Of a DNA stretch of 64,000 nt, positions 24,646 to 37,088 are shown in pieces; position 1 is the first letter of the stretch, and each line of letters begins with the position of its first letter. Position numbers and translations under genes: made by a program. The stretch is from Lineolata rhizophorae (Eukaryota; Ascomycota; Dothideomycetes; Lineolatales; Lineolataceae). The DNA lies in the NCBI GenBank assembly GCA_010093515.1, contig MU001683.1, forward strand, positions 560,084 through 624,083. Direction: 5' to 3'. A model generated the notes under the pieces. The model saw nothing but the letters and a program-made list of their open reading frames with translations. It searched no databases and was not told where the DNA came from.

Positions 24646-25798
24646 ATGAAGCGCCGACCAGGCGGAGCCGGGCGCCGGCTGCCGGTCCGGCCGCGCTTCC
24701 TGATCGCGGCGCTCGCGCTGCTGCTCTTCTTCGTGGCGATCCTGCACCGGCTGTCGGCGCCGATTGACGCCGCGGCGGGCGTGGGGGGCGGGGCGGACGA
24801 GCTGGCAGCGACACCAGGCGGCGGGCCGCGCAAAACGTTCGTGATTGCGAGCCTCAAGGACGACGACACCGAGTGGCTCTACACGTACTTCCCGGACTGG
24901 GACAAGCGGCAGTATGTTGTGAACGATCCGGAGGCGGCGCTGACGGTGCCGGCGAACAAGGGCCGCGAGTCCATGGTTTATCTGACGTGAGTGTTCGCTT
25001 GCGGCTTCGTGCGGTGGTTTTTGAGTTGCTTGGCTCCCGCGAGCTGGTTTCCGTCGGTTAACAGTTCGGGAACCCCAGCTTCATCATCGACAATTACGAG
25101 AACCTCCCCCCGTACATGCTCTTCATACACTCCTACCGCTGGCAGTGGCACAACGACGACCCCATCTACGATGGCGTCCCGCCACTCAAAAACTTCCAGA
25201 TCCCCTACCTCGAAAAGGAAGGGTACGTTAACCTGCGCTGCGTCTGGGTCCTGGGCTGCCCATCCGAAATCAAGCCGATCCAAGAGGCCGGCCACCACCG
25301 AGAGCAGGTCCACGCGGGCGACGTCTACGCCGAGGCTTTCGGGGAGCTATTCCCGGGAAAACCGGTCCCGGACGTTGTTGGTGTCTCGTGCTGCGCGCAG
25401 TTCGCGGCGTCCCGGGCCAAGATTTTAGAGAGGCCCAAGAGCGATTACGAGCACTACAGAAATTGGCTGCTCAACTCGCCGCTCGAAGATGCCATCAGCG
25501 GCAGGATTTTGGAGTATAGCTGGCACAGTATGTTTTTCTTGGCTTTCCGCCCCAAGGGTTCTTTGCTTCCGTTTTTGCAGTCCTAACACGTCTGGCAGTG
25601 ATATTTGGAAAGGAACCCGTGTATTGCCCTCGAGCGGAGGATTGCTACTGCAACGTATTCGGGCTGTGCGACCTCAATTGCCCTAAGGAGGATTCGTGCG
25701 AAGGCAGATACCAACTCCCGCCATACTCGACGCTACCTCAAGGTTGGCCAGAAAAGGGCTGGAACGGAGAGGAAACAAATCGATCGGCGGAATATTGA
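24646..25798 (+). CDS. DUF3431 family protein, type II membrane
   Basis: Predicted exons are 24646-24986, 25079-25527 and 25599-25798, in phase, giving 329 residues. A basic N-terminus (MKRRPGGAGRRLPVRPRF) precedes one hydrophobic span (LIAALALLLFFVAIL), a signal anchor that would leave the rest in the lumen or outside. The body matches the fungal DUF3431 family: ASLKDDDTEWLYTYFPDWDK, IIDNYENLPPYMLFIHSYRW, CCAQFAASRAKIL, then ISGRILEYSWHMIFGKEPVYCP. A cysteine-rich end (DCYCNVFGLCDLNCPKEDSC) is likely held by disulfides. Many family members are predicted to be glycosyltransferase-like, but no reaction is established that I can cite. Two acceptors (25580 and 25598) both keep frame. I prefer 25598, which has a CTAAC branch site 16 bases upstream and gives the family-like WHMIFGKEP. 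Confidence 0.85.
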
Positions 25799-26552
25799 TC
25801 ACGGCCGTAGTAATCTCTATTCTAGGCATGAGGAATTCATCTCAGCCTTCTCGCATTCTATGCTAGGAGTACCAAGAACAGACTTTGGCAACACCAGACT
25901 ACTTCTGTAAGGCATCGCGTCCTTGTAAATATTGAACTAGGTTTTAGTTCAATTGGGTGGCCGATGGAATCGCCCACGTGATTTGGTGGTCACCTTAGGG
26001 GAATTAAACGCATTGAGAGAGCTGACATGGCCACGCGTTATATGCATGCTTACTATTACTGTTGAACGAAGGGAGATCTTTCTATATTGCGCTTGCGATG
26101 AGAGTTCAAACTTCTACTGGCAGGTGTTTCTGTCTACCCTCTTCGTGTCATTCAACAACGTACTAGGATTTCCTGACTGGTGTCCTACGTGTTGCGGTAA
26201 TCAGCCTTTGGATCAAAATCAGCTTATTGGATCTAATAGCCCTGTCCAGTGAGTTAAGTATTTGGATGAATCATCCAGATAGCATGGATCCCACGCCATC
26301 TAGATCCATGGGTAGGCTCTATGGAGTCCAACCAGATCGAGAAATTGAGGCTCTTTACCCGATAGAGGAATGGTGCTTAAAAGTACGAATCACCGCTATC
26401 AAACTTCGCTTCTATCACGTGCGCTGCGACTACAATAGAAACAGTTTCTATCACTATAAGTGTCTACGCCGCGCATTTAGGGGAAATTTGCTGGAATATC
26501 TACAGGAATAGTACTATTATTATCGTGGATTGAGTAGAGGGTAGCAGCACTC

Positions 26553-26618
26553 ACATGATTTCGGCGCCGTACGGCACTAGTCTCTCCACCAGGCGCCGCT
26601 TGTAATCGTTCGCGGACA
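26553..26618 (-). other. Possible first exon of a lost or truncated gene
   Basis: On the minus strand an ATG in good context opens the peptide MSANDYKRRLVERLVPYGAE, followed at once by GTGAGT, a strong donor. Downstream acceptors (TGTAG, CCAG) lead only to short frames that stop within about 15 codons. It looks like the first exon of a gene whose remainder has been lost. The peptide is too short to name a family. Confidence 0.2.
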
Positions 26619-29437
26619 TGGCTCTGAGCTTCTATCCGCACCTCACAATTCGACTCTGTTCGACACTTTTACACTGCACACTCCGCGATGCTCAACAATT
26701 ATAGAATAATTAAGCTTTAATGGTTGAATATAGACGTCTTAAACTTCAGGTGGGAGCCTACGATGATGCGATGTCGAAAATCACTGGTGTTAGAAGCTCT
26801 TAGTCTAAGCTTGGCAAAATTGCCAGATAATATCCAATTGGATTAGACTCCAACTACTTGACGCAATGACTGTGCGCTTTTATCTGGTTTCTCAAAGGAA
26901 TATTGGGCCTGTCCAAGAATGTGGCATTTCTGTGATGTCGTTTTTAGTCAAGTGCCCCAGTGTTCTATGCGCAAGTCCAAAGTGTGAATGAGTTTTGTGC
27001 ACAGTATTTTGGAGAGGGAACAGGTGAAAGTTGAATTGCTTTGGAGTAATGCGAGCAGTCAATCGTGCTGTAGGTCGAACCAAGTGGAGAAATAGAGTGC
27101 TTAAAAAGTCATATTCACAGCCCTTTCATCGAAGAGAAGGGTGAAGACATCACACTCAGGCTTGCAAAACCTCTTGGGTATACTTTCCTCGCTACTTATC
27201 TTCATTTCTTGGATAGACTTTGGAGTTACAAGGATCCCAAACTGAGTAACAATATTTGAATTAAAGTCAGAATATTTTTTCTTCCAATGAACTAAGAATA
27301 TTTTCCTATATCTACAAACTATGTGTCCAGTAGAATATCAAGTGTCCATGAAATTCAAGAGCTTTTATTATCCCTCGGAGGGGAAGACATGCACATTTAA
27401 ATCTAAAATTTGGAGTCTAATATGTCTGAATGCGTTCAGGACTTCTGCCTTAGGTGTGTTTTACAATGTGAGGTAAATGAGATCAGGCCTCATTTGGCAC
27501 TCACAAGTCCATCTTGTTTCAGCGACACTATACAGTCATCTATACAGTCAACTTCTCAAGTTACATACGCTGTAAAGAGTCACTGCTGTAGATTTCAAAC
27601 CGAAGCCTTCTTCTAGGCGAGCATCGAAGTCTCAAATGCGGCCTCGAAGGCGTCTGGTTTCAGTGAAGTCATACGTTGCTCCACTCCACTCCAACTTCCC
27701 GATTCAGGCCACCGGAATCGAGTTTGAGGGCTGACCCGCTGCACCTGCTACATCAGGATTACAGTCCGGTGCAGGCATCTCGTAAACGCCAGCCTCTTTG
27801 AAGTCGCCCGAGCACTCCGCCTCGACGGTTAGCCTGCACGATGCGGCCTCGTAAAGTTCTTACAATAGGTAGGCAGCTTCTCTATAGTTCGCCCGAAGTT
27901 GAAAGGCAACTTGATTCTTGCAGCAGCCTTGCGAGGGAAGGTGGTGTCATGGGGCCATTGCTCACGCTACTGAGGCTGGTCGAGCCGGCTTATCGCCAAG
28001 CAGTAAGGCACCTTCCCTGCGCGATTGGTGTCCGCCTATCGTCGGGGCCGAGCATCCTTGATTCCTTCCCGCCTCCTCCCGTCTCGCCATCGACGCGCAA
28101 CTGCGCGAACCACTTCCCGCATCGCACGGTGTGGCAAGCAGAAGGCAACGGCACATCCAAGTCTCCGCGGAGTCACCTACGTCAGCCATCCACGACGGCC
28201 CTCGCGGCCAGGCTGCCGATCGCACGATTTTAGGCCTTGGCTGGGATCGCTGGTTGGACTGGCGTTACGTTTCAGGTACCGCAAGCGCAGCTGGCAACGA
28301 TTCCCCTTCACGGCCAACGGTGGGCGAGAGACGCACCAAGCCGACCCGTCTATTCGAGCATTGAACGGCTGCCTCACCGAGCCGGACGTCTGATTTGCCG
28401 ATACAAAAAATTCTCCGGCCGCCCGTCTCCGCGCCTATAACTCTTTCCCAGAACCCGGGAACGCTCGCCGGCACACGGCAGATGAGAAAAGCCAAGTTGA
28501 GCGTTGGGCCGCGTGGGCTGCGCACGACCTAACGGTCCCCAACCGGACGGGGTGCAGAGCCTTGTCCATGTGACGAGGCCCGGCCCCGGCTCGCATCAAT
28601 CTGCCTTTTGGCCTCTAGCCGTAGCCGAATCGCGCCTCGACGATATATTAACTCCGACCGCGGCATGGAAAGCTTGACGGGTCTCCCTTATCGATCATTA
28701 ATCCGCCGGGCGAATGCGAAGCGGTTAGGAAAGCAAGAAATGGCCAGAGAGTGAGCGTCCAGGCATCGCAGGGTCCTCCCGCCCGTCGTGCATATATCGA
28801 ATTTCCCTGCCCTGGCGATATAGAAGAGGGACCAGTGACCGCCCACTTGGTTTGCCTTCTGCTTGCGGCAAGGTGAGCATAGCGGACGGAAGACGATCGT
28901 GGCCAGCCTGCCTCCGTTCCCGTGCCCCAAGCCTCCGTCGTTCTTGTTGCCCTCTCGATGCGGCAGTCACGACCGCGATGAATATATTATGTGGCCCTTA
29001 GACTTAGTCCGTCGCGGGAAGGTGTTTTGGTGAAGCTGCTGGACTTGCGGGTCGTGACCAAGAGAGCTGTGGGGTGCACGGGGCACACGCGACTCGGGGA
29101 ATCGAGGGGACGAGCGAAACCTATATGTCATAGGCTGGTTTGTTTCATCCACTAGGATCACTGCCGCGTGAAGCAAGCTAATTACTGAAGACGCGGTGGA
29201 TAGGGCCCCCAGATGGATATTAAGCGCCAGGGATGAGCTTGTACAATGTGTCTGATCCTACTAGGCTGGCTGCGTAATGCACCAAGGAAACAGATCGTTT
29301 ACATCCTTCCTCTTCCGGCCATTGCCAGTAGCACGGCCAGGCACGAAGTAGAGTGATGCATTATCATCTCGGTGGATCCAATTAGCTAGGTAGGTAGATT
29401 GAAGATCTAAATATCGTGGACTGAATTTAATGGCCTT

Positions 29438-29453
29438 GCCAATCCTTTATAAA
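29438..29453 (+). promoter_or_regulatory. CCAAT and TATA elements of the carboxypeptidase gene
   Basis: GCCAATCC (29437-29444) is followed directly by TTTATAAA (29446-29453), about 140 bases before the ATG at 29593. A CT-rich tract (about 29462-29478), typical of fungal transcription starts, lies just after. Confidence 0.5.
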
Positions 29454-29592
29454 CCCGCCACCCTCTCTCTTTCTCCCGGGTAGAGATGGTGCTTCTGCCA
29501 AGGTGACTCTTCTCTTTACACCTCTTGGGCAATTAGTTTTTCGTTGCTTGGTACGCCCTCCTTGTCCTCTAAAAGTCAAATATCAAACCACA

Positions 29593-31210
29593 ATGAGGGC
29601 TGTTCGCACATCGCTCGCCTTGGCCGCGTCCTTGGGCGCGACGCTCGGCGCCGCCGCGGCGACGAGCTACAGCGGCTACAAGGTCTTCCGGCTCTCGGCG
29701 AGCACGGCCGGCAGCGCCGAAGTCGAGGACATCATCTCGAGCCTGGGCCTCGCGACGTGGGAGAACTCACTGGGCCGGACCGGCGTCGTCGATGTAGTAG
29801 TGGCGCCGCACCAATTGAGCGCGTTCGAGTCGCGCGTCACGGTGGCGGAGTCGAGCGATATCACGACCCGCGCTCCGGAGATTATCGCCGAGGTGATGCA
29901 CGAGGATCTAGGTGCTTCGATTGACGTGGAGGGCAACTTCGCTGAGGTGGAGGGTAAGAAGCCGAGTCCCCAATCGAGAAGCGGCATTGTAATATTTTGA
30001 GTTCGAGAAAATGGGTATCTAAAATAAATGCGCCTGTCAATAGCCGTGGACGACACCTGGTTCGACTCGTACCACGCCTACGACGATCACTTGGCGTTCC
30101 TGGATGACCTCGTGTCGACTTACGACAACATGTCTGAGATCGTGACGTCAGGCGAATCCATCGAAGGCCGCAACATCACGGGAATCCACTTCTGGGGCGC
30201 CGAGGGACCAGGCAAGCCCGCCGTTGTGTTCCACTCGACCGTGCACGCGCGCGAGTGGATCACTACCATGGTCAACGAGTACATGGCCTACACGCTCTTG
30301 ACCGAGTACGGAAGCGATGCCGATATCACAGGTTTTGTCGACGCGTATGACTTTTACATCTTCCCGGTAGTGAACCCGGATGGCTTCGTATATACCCAGA
30401 CGAGCGACCGCATGTGGAGGAAGAATAGGCAAGAGTAAGACGCAAACATTGGAAAGCGAACTAGATGGGTTGAGATTGTAGCTGACATGCTTATAAAGGG
30501 CCTCGAACAACCGCTGCTTGGGCAGGGACATCAACCGCAACTGGTAAGTCGGATGTTTTAATCAAACCAACATAATTCAGCTGAAGTGCGCGTTAGTAAT
30601 TTGACGACTCAATAGGCCTTACGTTTGGGATGTGCCCGGTGGCTCGTCGACGGATCCTTGCTCTGAGACTTACAGGGGCGAGGAAGAGGGCGACACGCCT
30701 GAAGTGCAGGGCCTCTTCGGCTTACTTGACGACCTGGCTTCAACGGACGGTCTCAAGCTCTACATGGACTGGCACTCGTACTCGCAGCTCTTCATGTACC
30801 GTAAGTTCTTCCTCACTCGCGCAAGCGGTAACACGAACCTTTCCCGACCGCCCATCGCCTTCCGAACACCCAACCCACTCAACTAACCGTCTTTCATAGC
30901 CTACGGCTACAGCTGCGACGCCGAATTCCCCAACTCGTCTGAGATGGGCACGCTCTCGCGCGGCTTCACCCAGTCGCTCGAGGCCGTCTACGGCACCCAG
31001 TACGAATACGGCCCCATCTGCAACACCATCTACCAGGTCTCGGGCGGCAGCGTCGACTACGTCGGCGACGTCTCTGGCGCTGACTACAGCTTCACGGCCG
31101 AGCTGCGCGATACGGGCCGCTACGGCTTCGTGCTGCCGCCCGACCAGATCATGCCCACGTGCGTCGAGACATGGGCCGGCATCAACTACCTGTTGCAGAA
31201 CATTAAGTGA
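29593..31210 (+). CDS. Secreted zinc carboxypeptidase, M14A family (carboxypeptidase A type)
   Basis: Predicted exons are 29593-29953, 30044-30434, 30499-30543, 30616-30800 and 30900-31210, in phase, giving 430 residues. A signal peptide ([17 protein letters not shown]) is followed by an activation propeptide to about residue 120 and the mature enzyme. Zinc ligands are H188 and E191 in STVHAREW and H319 in MDWHSYSQ; the general base is E395 in [13 protein letters not shown]. The spacing is close to that of bovine carboxypeptidase A. RDINRNW supplies substrate-binding residues. At the position of bovine Ile255 there is Val (SGGSVDY), which predicts removal of hydrophobic C-terminal residues rather than Lys or Arg. 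In fungi such enzymes are secreted to digest external protein and some are linked to pathogenicity. The gene is convergent with the DRS2-like gene. Confidence 0.95.
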
Positions 31211-31973
31211 AAAATGTGGAATGTGTGCGTGATGTAGCGTTTGAGTGTGGTAGATATTTGAACGAATTGACGACGAGGGAGGGGTACGTGTAAATAGGGG
31301 TTTCTGATGTCATGGACATGCAGTAGAATAATTATCTGAGAATAGACGATAGAGAATGATAATGAAGATACACTATGCATTCGAATTGATTTGCTCTCTT
31401 TCAATCAAACCACGGCTCCCGACATTCCTAGCTTGTATTGTGCTCATCACATTTGCTCAGTCGGCAAAATTCGAGCTAGAAGCTACTTATTCAAGTCCTT
31501 CATTTGCTAACGAACGCCGCAAGCGCTCGTGAACAGGCGGCCCCTCATCCATCGAGAGCACCCACCATGGTTAATACAATACCCATGAAACTCATACACG
31601 TCCCGTTGGACCGCAGAAGAATGGAAATGGGAGTGATCACACGAGAAGAATGCTAAGGGAAACAGGGCGTTTCACTCAAACAAGCAAGACTATCAAAACA
31701 GGACATCAACACGTAAAACGCCATTCCAAACCAAAGCGTTTCCTATCCACACTCCACACCAATCCGCCCTGAATGAGTAAATTGAAAGAAAAGAGCAACC
31801 AGGAAACGAGCTCCCCTCTGAGAAAGTGAGCCACAAGTGGCAATCACGCAAAAGTGGAGAAGCAAGCCGCAAAGCAAGCTGAAAGCTTTTCTTTCGTCGT
31901 CGTCGTCACTACGTCTCTTGGTAATGCAATTCGAACAAAAACAAAACGGGCATACAGCGAGCGGGCTTCCGAT
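31211..31973. other. Intergenic between convergent genes
   Basis: This holds the 3' untranslated regions of the carboxypeptidase and flippase genes. It is AT-rich. Two frames covering 31844-32381 on opposite strands are shadows of the flippase end. No gene is seen. Confidence 0.45.
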
Positions 31974-34900
31974 TTATCGCCGCGAGCTCGCCATCTCGCC
32001 GTAGCGGCCACGCTCGCGCGTCGTGTCGTAGGCCTGCAGGACGCGGGCCTGCGACTCGTCCGTTTGCGAGAAGGCATAGCCGCGCTGTTTGCGCATGCGT
32101 TGCACCTGGCGCACCTTGCGAATTGCCTTTTGGAACTGCTCCATTCTGTTTTTTTGAGGCACATTAGTTTTGATGTACTGTTCTGGTGCCGAAAGAAGGG
32201 AAGACGGAGAATAGGGTGGGAAAAGCGCACCTCGGACGATAGTCCTGGATGTTGTACTTTTGTATCTCCTGGATGTGGTGATACGACTGGGGGAAATACA
32301 TGCGTTTGGCGCTGTGCAAAAATTGCTGTCAGTATCATGTCTCTACTGGTTCCCATGAACAAGTGCATAAGTGCAGGTTAACTCACTATTTCCAAGCGAA
32401 ATCGCGCAGCAGACACAGGAAGGGCAGCACGAGCCCCATGAGCCAAAACACGGGGCTAGAAAACAGGCGTGGAATGACGCCGATGTATTCCATGGATAAG
32501 CCCGTCAGCGGTGCCACGTATGCATACACGGGCAGGAAGATCATCCAGATGATCATACTGCCCGGTATGGCGATGAATGTGTACTTCGTCCAAATGTTCG
32601 TGATGAGCGCAGCCTTGCCGAGAACCGTGGCTAGGGAAGCCGTGTAGAGAGCGGTGCCCCAGACCCAGTGGCCGGCCAGCTTACCGTCACCTTGCGGCAG
32701 GTCGTAGCGCCAGATAAACTCGGAGGCCCAGTAGAGAATGAGGGAGTGGTAGAAGCCGTTGAGGATCCAGGAGAAGAAGGAGTGCGTTTTGAAGAAGACG
32801 CCCTTTTGGGAGAGTTGGTAGAGCTGAGGGTAGCGATCGAGGAGGCGGGCTGAGACAAACTGGTCGAAGATGCCGAGGACGAAAGGAGGAAGGACGGTGA
32901 AGAAGACGTTGTAGAAGGAAAGAGTCCAGGATTCATATATGACCTGGCCCGAGAAGGCGTTTTGGAACGAATACCAAAACTGTGTCATGAACAAGGCAAT
33001 GTTCTTGTAGAACGAATACAATATAACCTTGCTCACACGTTGGTAGCTCCAAGAACCGTGTACAAGTAGTAGCTTGCGCAGGTATCGAAACTGCCCGATG
33101 GAGACATCTGCAGACCGTGCCGCCTGTAGACCTTCCATACCGCTGATACCCACGCCGACATGCGCGGCCTGGATCATGGATACATCGTTCGCGCCGTCGC
33201 CAATGGCTAAAAGAATGGCTTTGAGATGGCGTTTGACGAGCTTTACGACCAAAGCCTTCTGTAACGGCGAAACACGGCAGCAAATGACGGCCTTGCACAT
33301 GACCGCTAGGTCCAAGAAAAGCTTCTCCATATCCCTCTCCAGCGCATACGTCAACGACTTCCCATCGATCACGAGTGCTAATGTTTCTAGTTCAATGCCT
33401 CCGGCCGCCTGACTCTTGATAGCGTTCAGCTTCTTCGAGAGATTATCCCTCGTCGCTTCAGAACTCTCCTCATTCACAATCAATAATGTCATATCCTCGC
33501 TGATCAGCTTGCAACTCATGCCGATGTTGATGGCCGTCTCCTGGCGGTCTCCGGTGAGAACCCAGATCTTGATGCCCGCTGTTTGGAGAGTGTGAATCGT
33601 ATCCGGCACGCCGTCCTGCAGCTTATCTTCAATGGCCGTGGCGCCCAACAACGTAAAGTCATGCTCAATGATCTCGGCCGCCTTATCTAGCTCCTCGGCA
33701 CGGTTGCCGCTCACTGTCGTCTGCGCCGTGTTGAACACTTGGTACCACTCCTGAAATTCTTGCTCGGGGATCTCCCGAACGGCTAGACATAGAGTGCGTA
33801 GACCTTCCGCCGCATACTCTTCGAGGTGCTGTAACGTTGGCTCGACGATGGGCTGCCCTTCCCAGAGCCTCTCTAGGATGACTGTGTCAGCACCCTTGCA
33901 GTAGCATCGGATTTTGCCGTCCGGACAGCGAAAGATGGTCGACATTCGCTTACGAGTCGAGTTGAACTCGCACACGGCCAGAAGTTCGAACTCGAGTTCC
34001 TGCCCCTCAACCTCGATCGCGACGGCGCGGGGCTTTCTAGTCGTGAAGCGGTATCCCAACTGTACGGCACCTTCCACTAACGCGCCCTCGTCGGGGGAGG
34101 CGGCTTGGTACTTAATGCTTCCGGTTTTCTCATCGTCCCTTTCCGGAATGACAGTGTGGCAGACGGCGAGTAGAGTCAAGAACTGCTTGATGTTCTCCGA
34201 TGTCGGATGCGACTTGCGGTTCTCCTCCAACCTCTTGAAGTCATGTATCCCAACTTCATTACCATCCTCGAAAGTTGCCCGCCTGTCTTCCGGAACTTCA
34301 TCGGCATATTGAATCCCACCGATCGAGGATTGCCTAAACTCCATCATGTTCCGCGTCAACGTGCCGGTTTTATCCGAGAAGATATACTCAATTTGCCCAA
34401 GCTCTTCCACTAGAGATGAGGTACGGCAATTGGACGGCGTATCGGTTTTGTCGTAGTAGATGTCCAGGTCGGAGTCGATGAGGTAGGCCTGGTAATATTT
34501 GACGATTTCGATGGTGACGAAGAGCGAGATGGGGACAAGATTGGAGTACAGCACCCAGTACGTAAAGATGTCCGAGAAGAACTGCGTTGCCGGGTTGGTC
34601 CCTGCGATGAACAGATACCGCAACCGGCCCTCAGCTGTCTGCCTTATGATAAGATCGCCAATGGAACTGATCAAACTCAGGGCGATGAGGATGCCTCCAA
34701 GCATGAGGATCTGATAGTTGACCATCCGTTCGACAGCAGTCTTTTTGATCGGCGTTGCCGTCGCGTTTCTCATCAACTTCGTCTCGTGGCCAGTGAAAAC
34801 AACGACGCCATGAATCCATGGCGTATTCCGAAGCGTAGCACCCCGGAGGAGCAGCTGATCCGGTTGAAGAGGAAGTTCCTTCTCGCCACCTCCAGCATGC

Positions 34901-36249
34901 ATCGTAAGCGTAGCCTCGTACGTATACAGGCTACTGTTCGGTTGCTCCGACCGGATCCTCCCACCTAGACGACTCAACTCTGACGGACTAACGAGGTTCG
35001 CCGTCTCCGGTATAGCCTGCTTGATCTTGAGGTTCGTTTCACCATCAAGGTTGGCTGTCTCGATGTAGCACAAGCCTTCTGGTTCAGAACTAGCCAGCAG
35101 CACCAAGTCAGCTGGAAACGGTTCCTCGGACTGGACACGGACGACGTCGCCCACCGCCACATTGATCCACCTCGTGTCCTGGAAGCTCGAACCCTTGAGC
35201 ACACGCGCCTTCGAATTGTTTAGCGACTTGTCCTGAGTTTTCCTCCGATAGTCTTCGACTTGTTCCTTGATAGCAGAAACGAGCAGCACGATGATCAGAG
35301 GGACAATTGTGGTGTACGGGTTAGTCGGGGAGATATTAGGTATTTGCTGGAGGATCGAAGTGAACAAGAAAAACAGGTTGGCGTATTTGGAGAACTGCTC
35401 GAATAGGAACTTGGGGAGGAAGGTGAAGACGTTGTACTTGGCGGTCGAAACGTGGTTGTCGCAGTATTTGTTGGCGGAGTTTGCGGGTGGGTTGTTTAGG
35501 TGTATGATGCGTGGACCAAGTGTCGCCGGGTCGACCTTTTGGCGCCCGAAGCCGAACTTGAACTTGCCCGCGTCGAATTTCTTGCGCTCCGGCTTCGAAG
35601 GCTCTTCAGGCGATTCTACCGTGTCCGTATGTGCTGGATGGGTGCCCGTCTCTGTCAACGGCAGGTCCATCTCCGAATACTCCGGCCCCATCCCGAGCAT
35701 GTTCTTTGCCCTCCCCATCAGCCCTCCACCTAGACTTAGTATGCTGTTTCTGTTCCCTCCCTTTGAACCAAGTCGCCGGTGTCCCAGTGCCGCGCCACCG
35801 TCCACGCCTCCACCGCCGTAATATGCCCCCTGCATCGACCTATCGTCCTCTGGTAAGTCATCCATGTCCGAGTATCGCTGGTAGTTGTGTAGATCCGACG
35901 TCTGCGAATACAACCTATTGTCCCCCGCGGAAAAGTAGGGCTGCGCTCCCACACCGCCAGCCGCCGGCGCCCCCGGACCACCGGGGAGATTGGACCCTGG
36001 CCCTGACGCAGCCGATCTCGGGCCTCCTCCCACAAAGTCGTCGTACGAAACCGACGGTCGCGGTTGCGGCGTGTCATTATCGTCAATGTCGTAGCGGCGC
36101 AGCATGTCCTCGTCGTTGACGGGCGGTCGCCCGCCGGAGTAGTAGGGCCCGCGCACATTGTCGTCAAGATCGAGCAACAGATTGTCGTCGCCGCCTTGAC
36201 GATATGGCGACGGGCCGGTGCCAGAGCCTTCGGGAGGCCGGCCTGCCAT
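31974..36249 (-). CDS. DRS2: P4-type ATPase, phospholipid flippase (DRS2-like)
   Basis: Predicted exons are 36249-32387, 32311-32231 and 32145-31974, in phase, giving 1371 residues, close to yeast Drs2. It moves phosphatidylserine and phosphatidylethanolamine to the cytosolic leaflet of trans-Golgi membranes, supporting vesicle budding, usually with a Cdc50-type partner. The first 240 residues are disordered, rich in Gly, Pro, Asp and Tyr. After that come IIHLNNPPANSANKYCDNHV, the actuator loop NLDGETNLKI (DGET, the P4 form), the phosphorylation site DKTGTLTRN (D626), QAASPDEGALVEGA and KGADTVI in the nucleotide domain, and GDGANDVSMIQAAHVGVGI in the hinge. About ten spans are visible. The C-terminal exons carry the basic tail (FQKAIRKVRQVQRMRKQRGY), the regulatory region that in Drs2 binds PI4P and Gea2. 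Confidence 0.96.
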
Positions 36250-37088
36250 TTTGGAGGCGGAGTTCTCGCTCGGTGCGGAGATCGCGACTGCGGCGCTATT
36301 CAGCTGTCGTCGAGAAGGCGCCTAGGCATCCAGGTCGGGATCGCGAAGGTTATGCGCGAGCGCGCGTATGTGCGTTGTTAGCGGAAAATTGGGCAGGTAA
36401 AGAACGACTCAGGTTCGTCGGAAGCGTCGGAACGAGAGACGGGAAGATGGCTTCGAAACGCGCAGCGACCGAGCGGGGCAAGAGCGAGAGCTGCTGAGTG
36501 CGGCGGCGGAGTATCGCGATGCGGTCAGGGCAAACCTCCTCCCGTCTGCGAGCGCTGGCTGTTCGGTGCTGCAGCGGCGGCGGAGGAGCCCAGCCCAGCC
36601 CGTAAGCACAGCCTCCTTCCTAAGCTTGCGTAACGTTTCGGGTGGCACTGGCAGGGGCGCGCGGCGTCGCAGACGCCGCTCATGAAAGGAGGACGGGAGT
36701 GGAGCGGACGCGACTGAGGCACGAGAAAACGACGTCGATGGTAGTCGATGGGAGCCGGACAGGTAGCCTGGCCGTTGTGAAGCTGACCTGGCAGCGGACT
36801 GGGTGTCTTTCGGTCCCTGGGGAGGCGCCCTGCGCGTTCGCCTTCCCGGTATGACGCTCGCTTGCACTTGTCGCGGCTGACGCTTGGCCGGGGGCGGCAG
36901 CTTGGCATCCGCGGACCAGCCCCCTGCCATCCACTCCCGAAATAGCGTTAAATTCCCTTTAGCTGTCGACATCCCACACTCCGTAGCTCTGCGAAGCTAA
37001 CATGTTCATGAGAGAGTTTTGTATATCTTATTACACAGAGGGTACTCTACAGTTCTAATCGGGCTACCAATACAGCAGGAATAACTTT
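36250..37088. other. Upstream region of the flippase gene
   Basis: This is GC-rich DNA between the mL46 stop and the flippase start. It should hold the flippase promoter and leader. Several long overlapping frames on both strands (longest 36409-36972, minus) have Arg/Pro/Ser-rich translations typical of chance openings in GC-rich DNA. Confidence 0.45.

Larger units (their letters stand above)
25799..29592. other. Gene-poor 3.8-kb region
   Basis: From 25799 to about 27640 the DNA is AT-rich with no long frame of recognisable family. It then becomes GC-rich (about 27650-29200) but still shows only overlapping chance frames on both strands. One possible truncated gene start lies on the minus strand at 26553-26618 (separate entry). 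The last 200 bases are the carboxypeptidase promoter. Confidence 0.4.

Noticed and set aside
26880-27300. Weak resemblance of minus-strand translation to part of a retrotransposon polyprotein
   Set aside because: Only a few scattered residues fit and no terminal repeats or other parts are visible, so I do not call an element.
36409-36972. 187-codon minus-strand frame upstream of the flippase
   Set aside because: It has an ATG, but the Arg/Ser/Pro-rich translation shows no domain, and the DNA is the GC-rich leader or promoter of the flippase gene.
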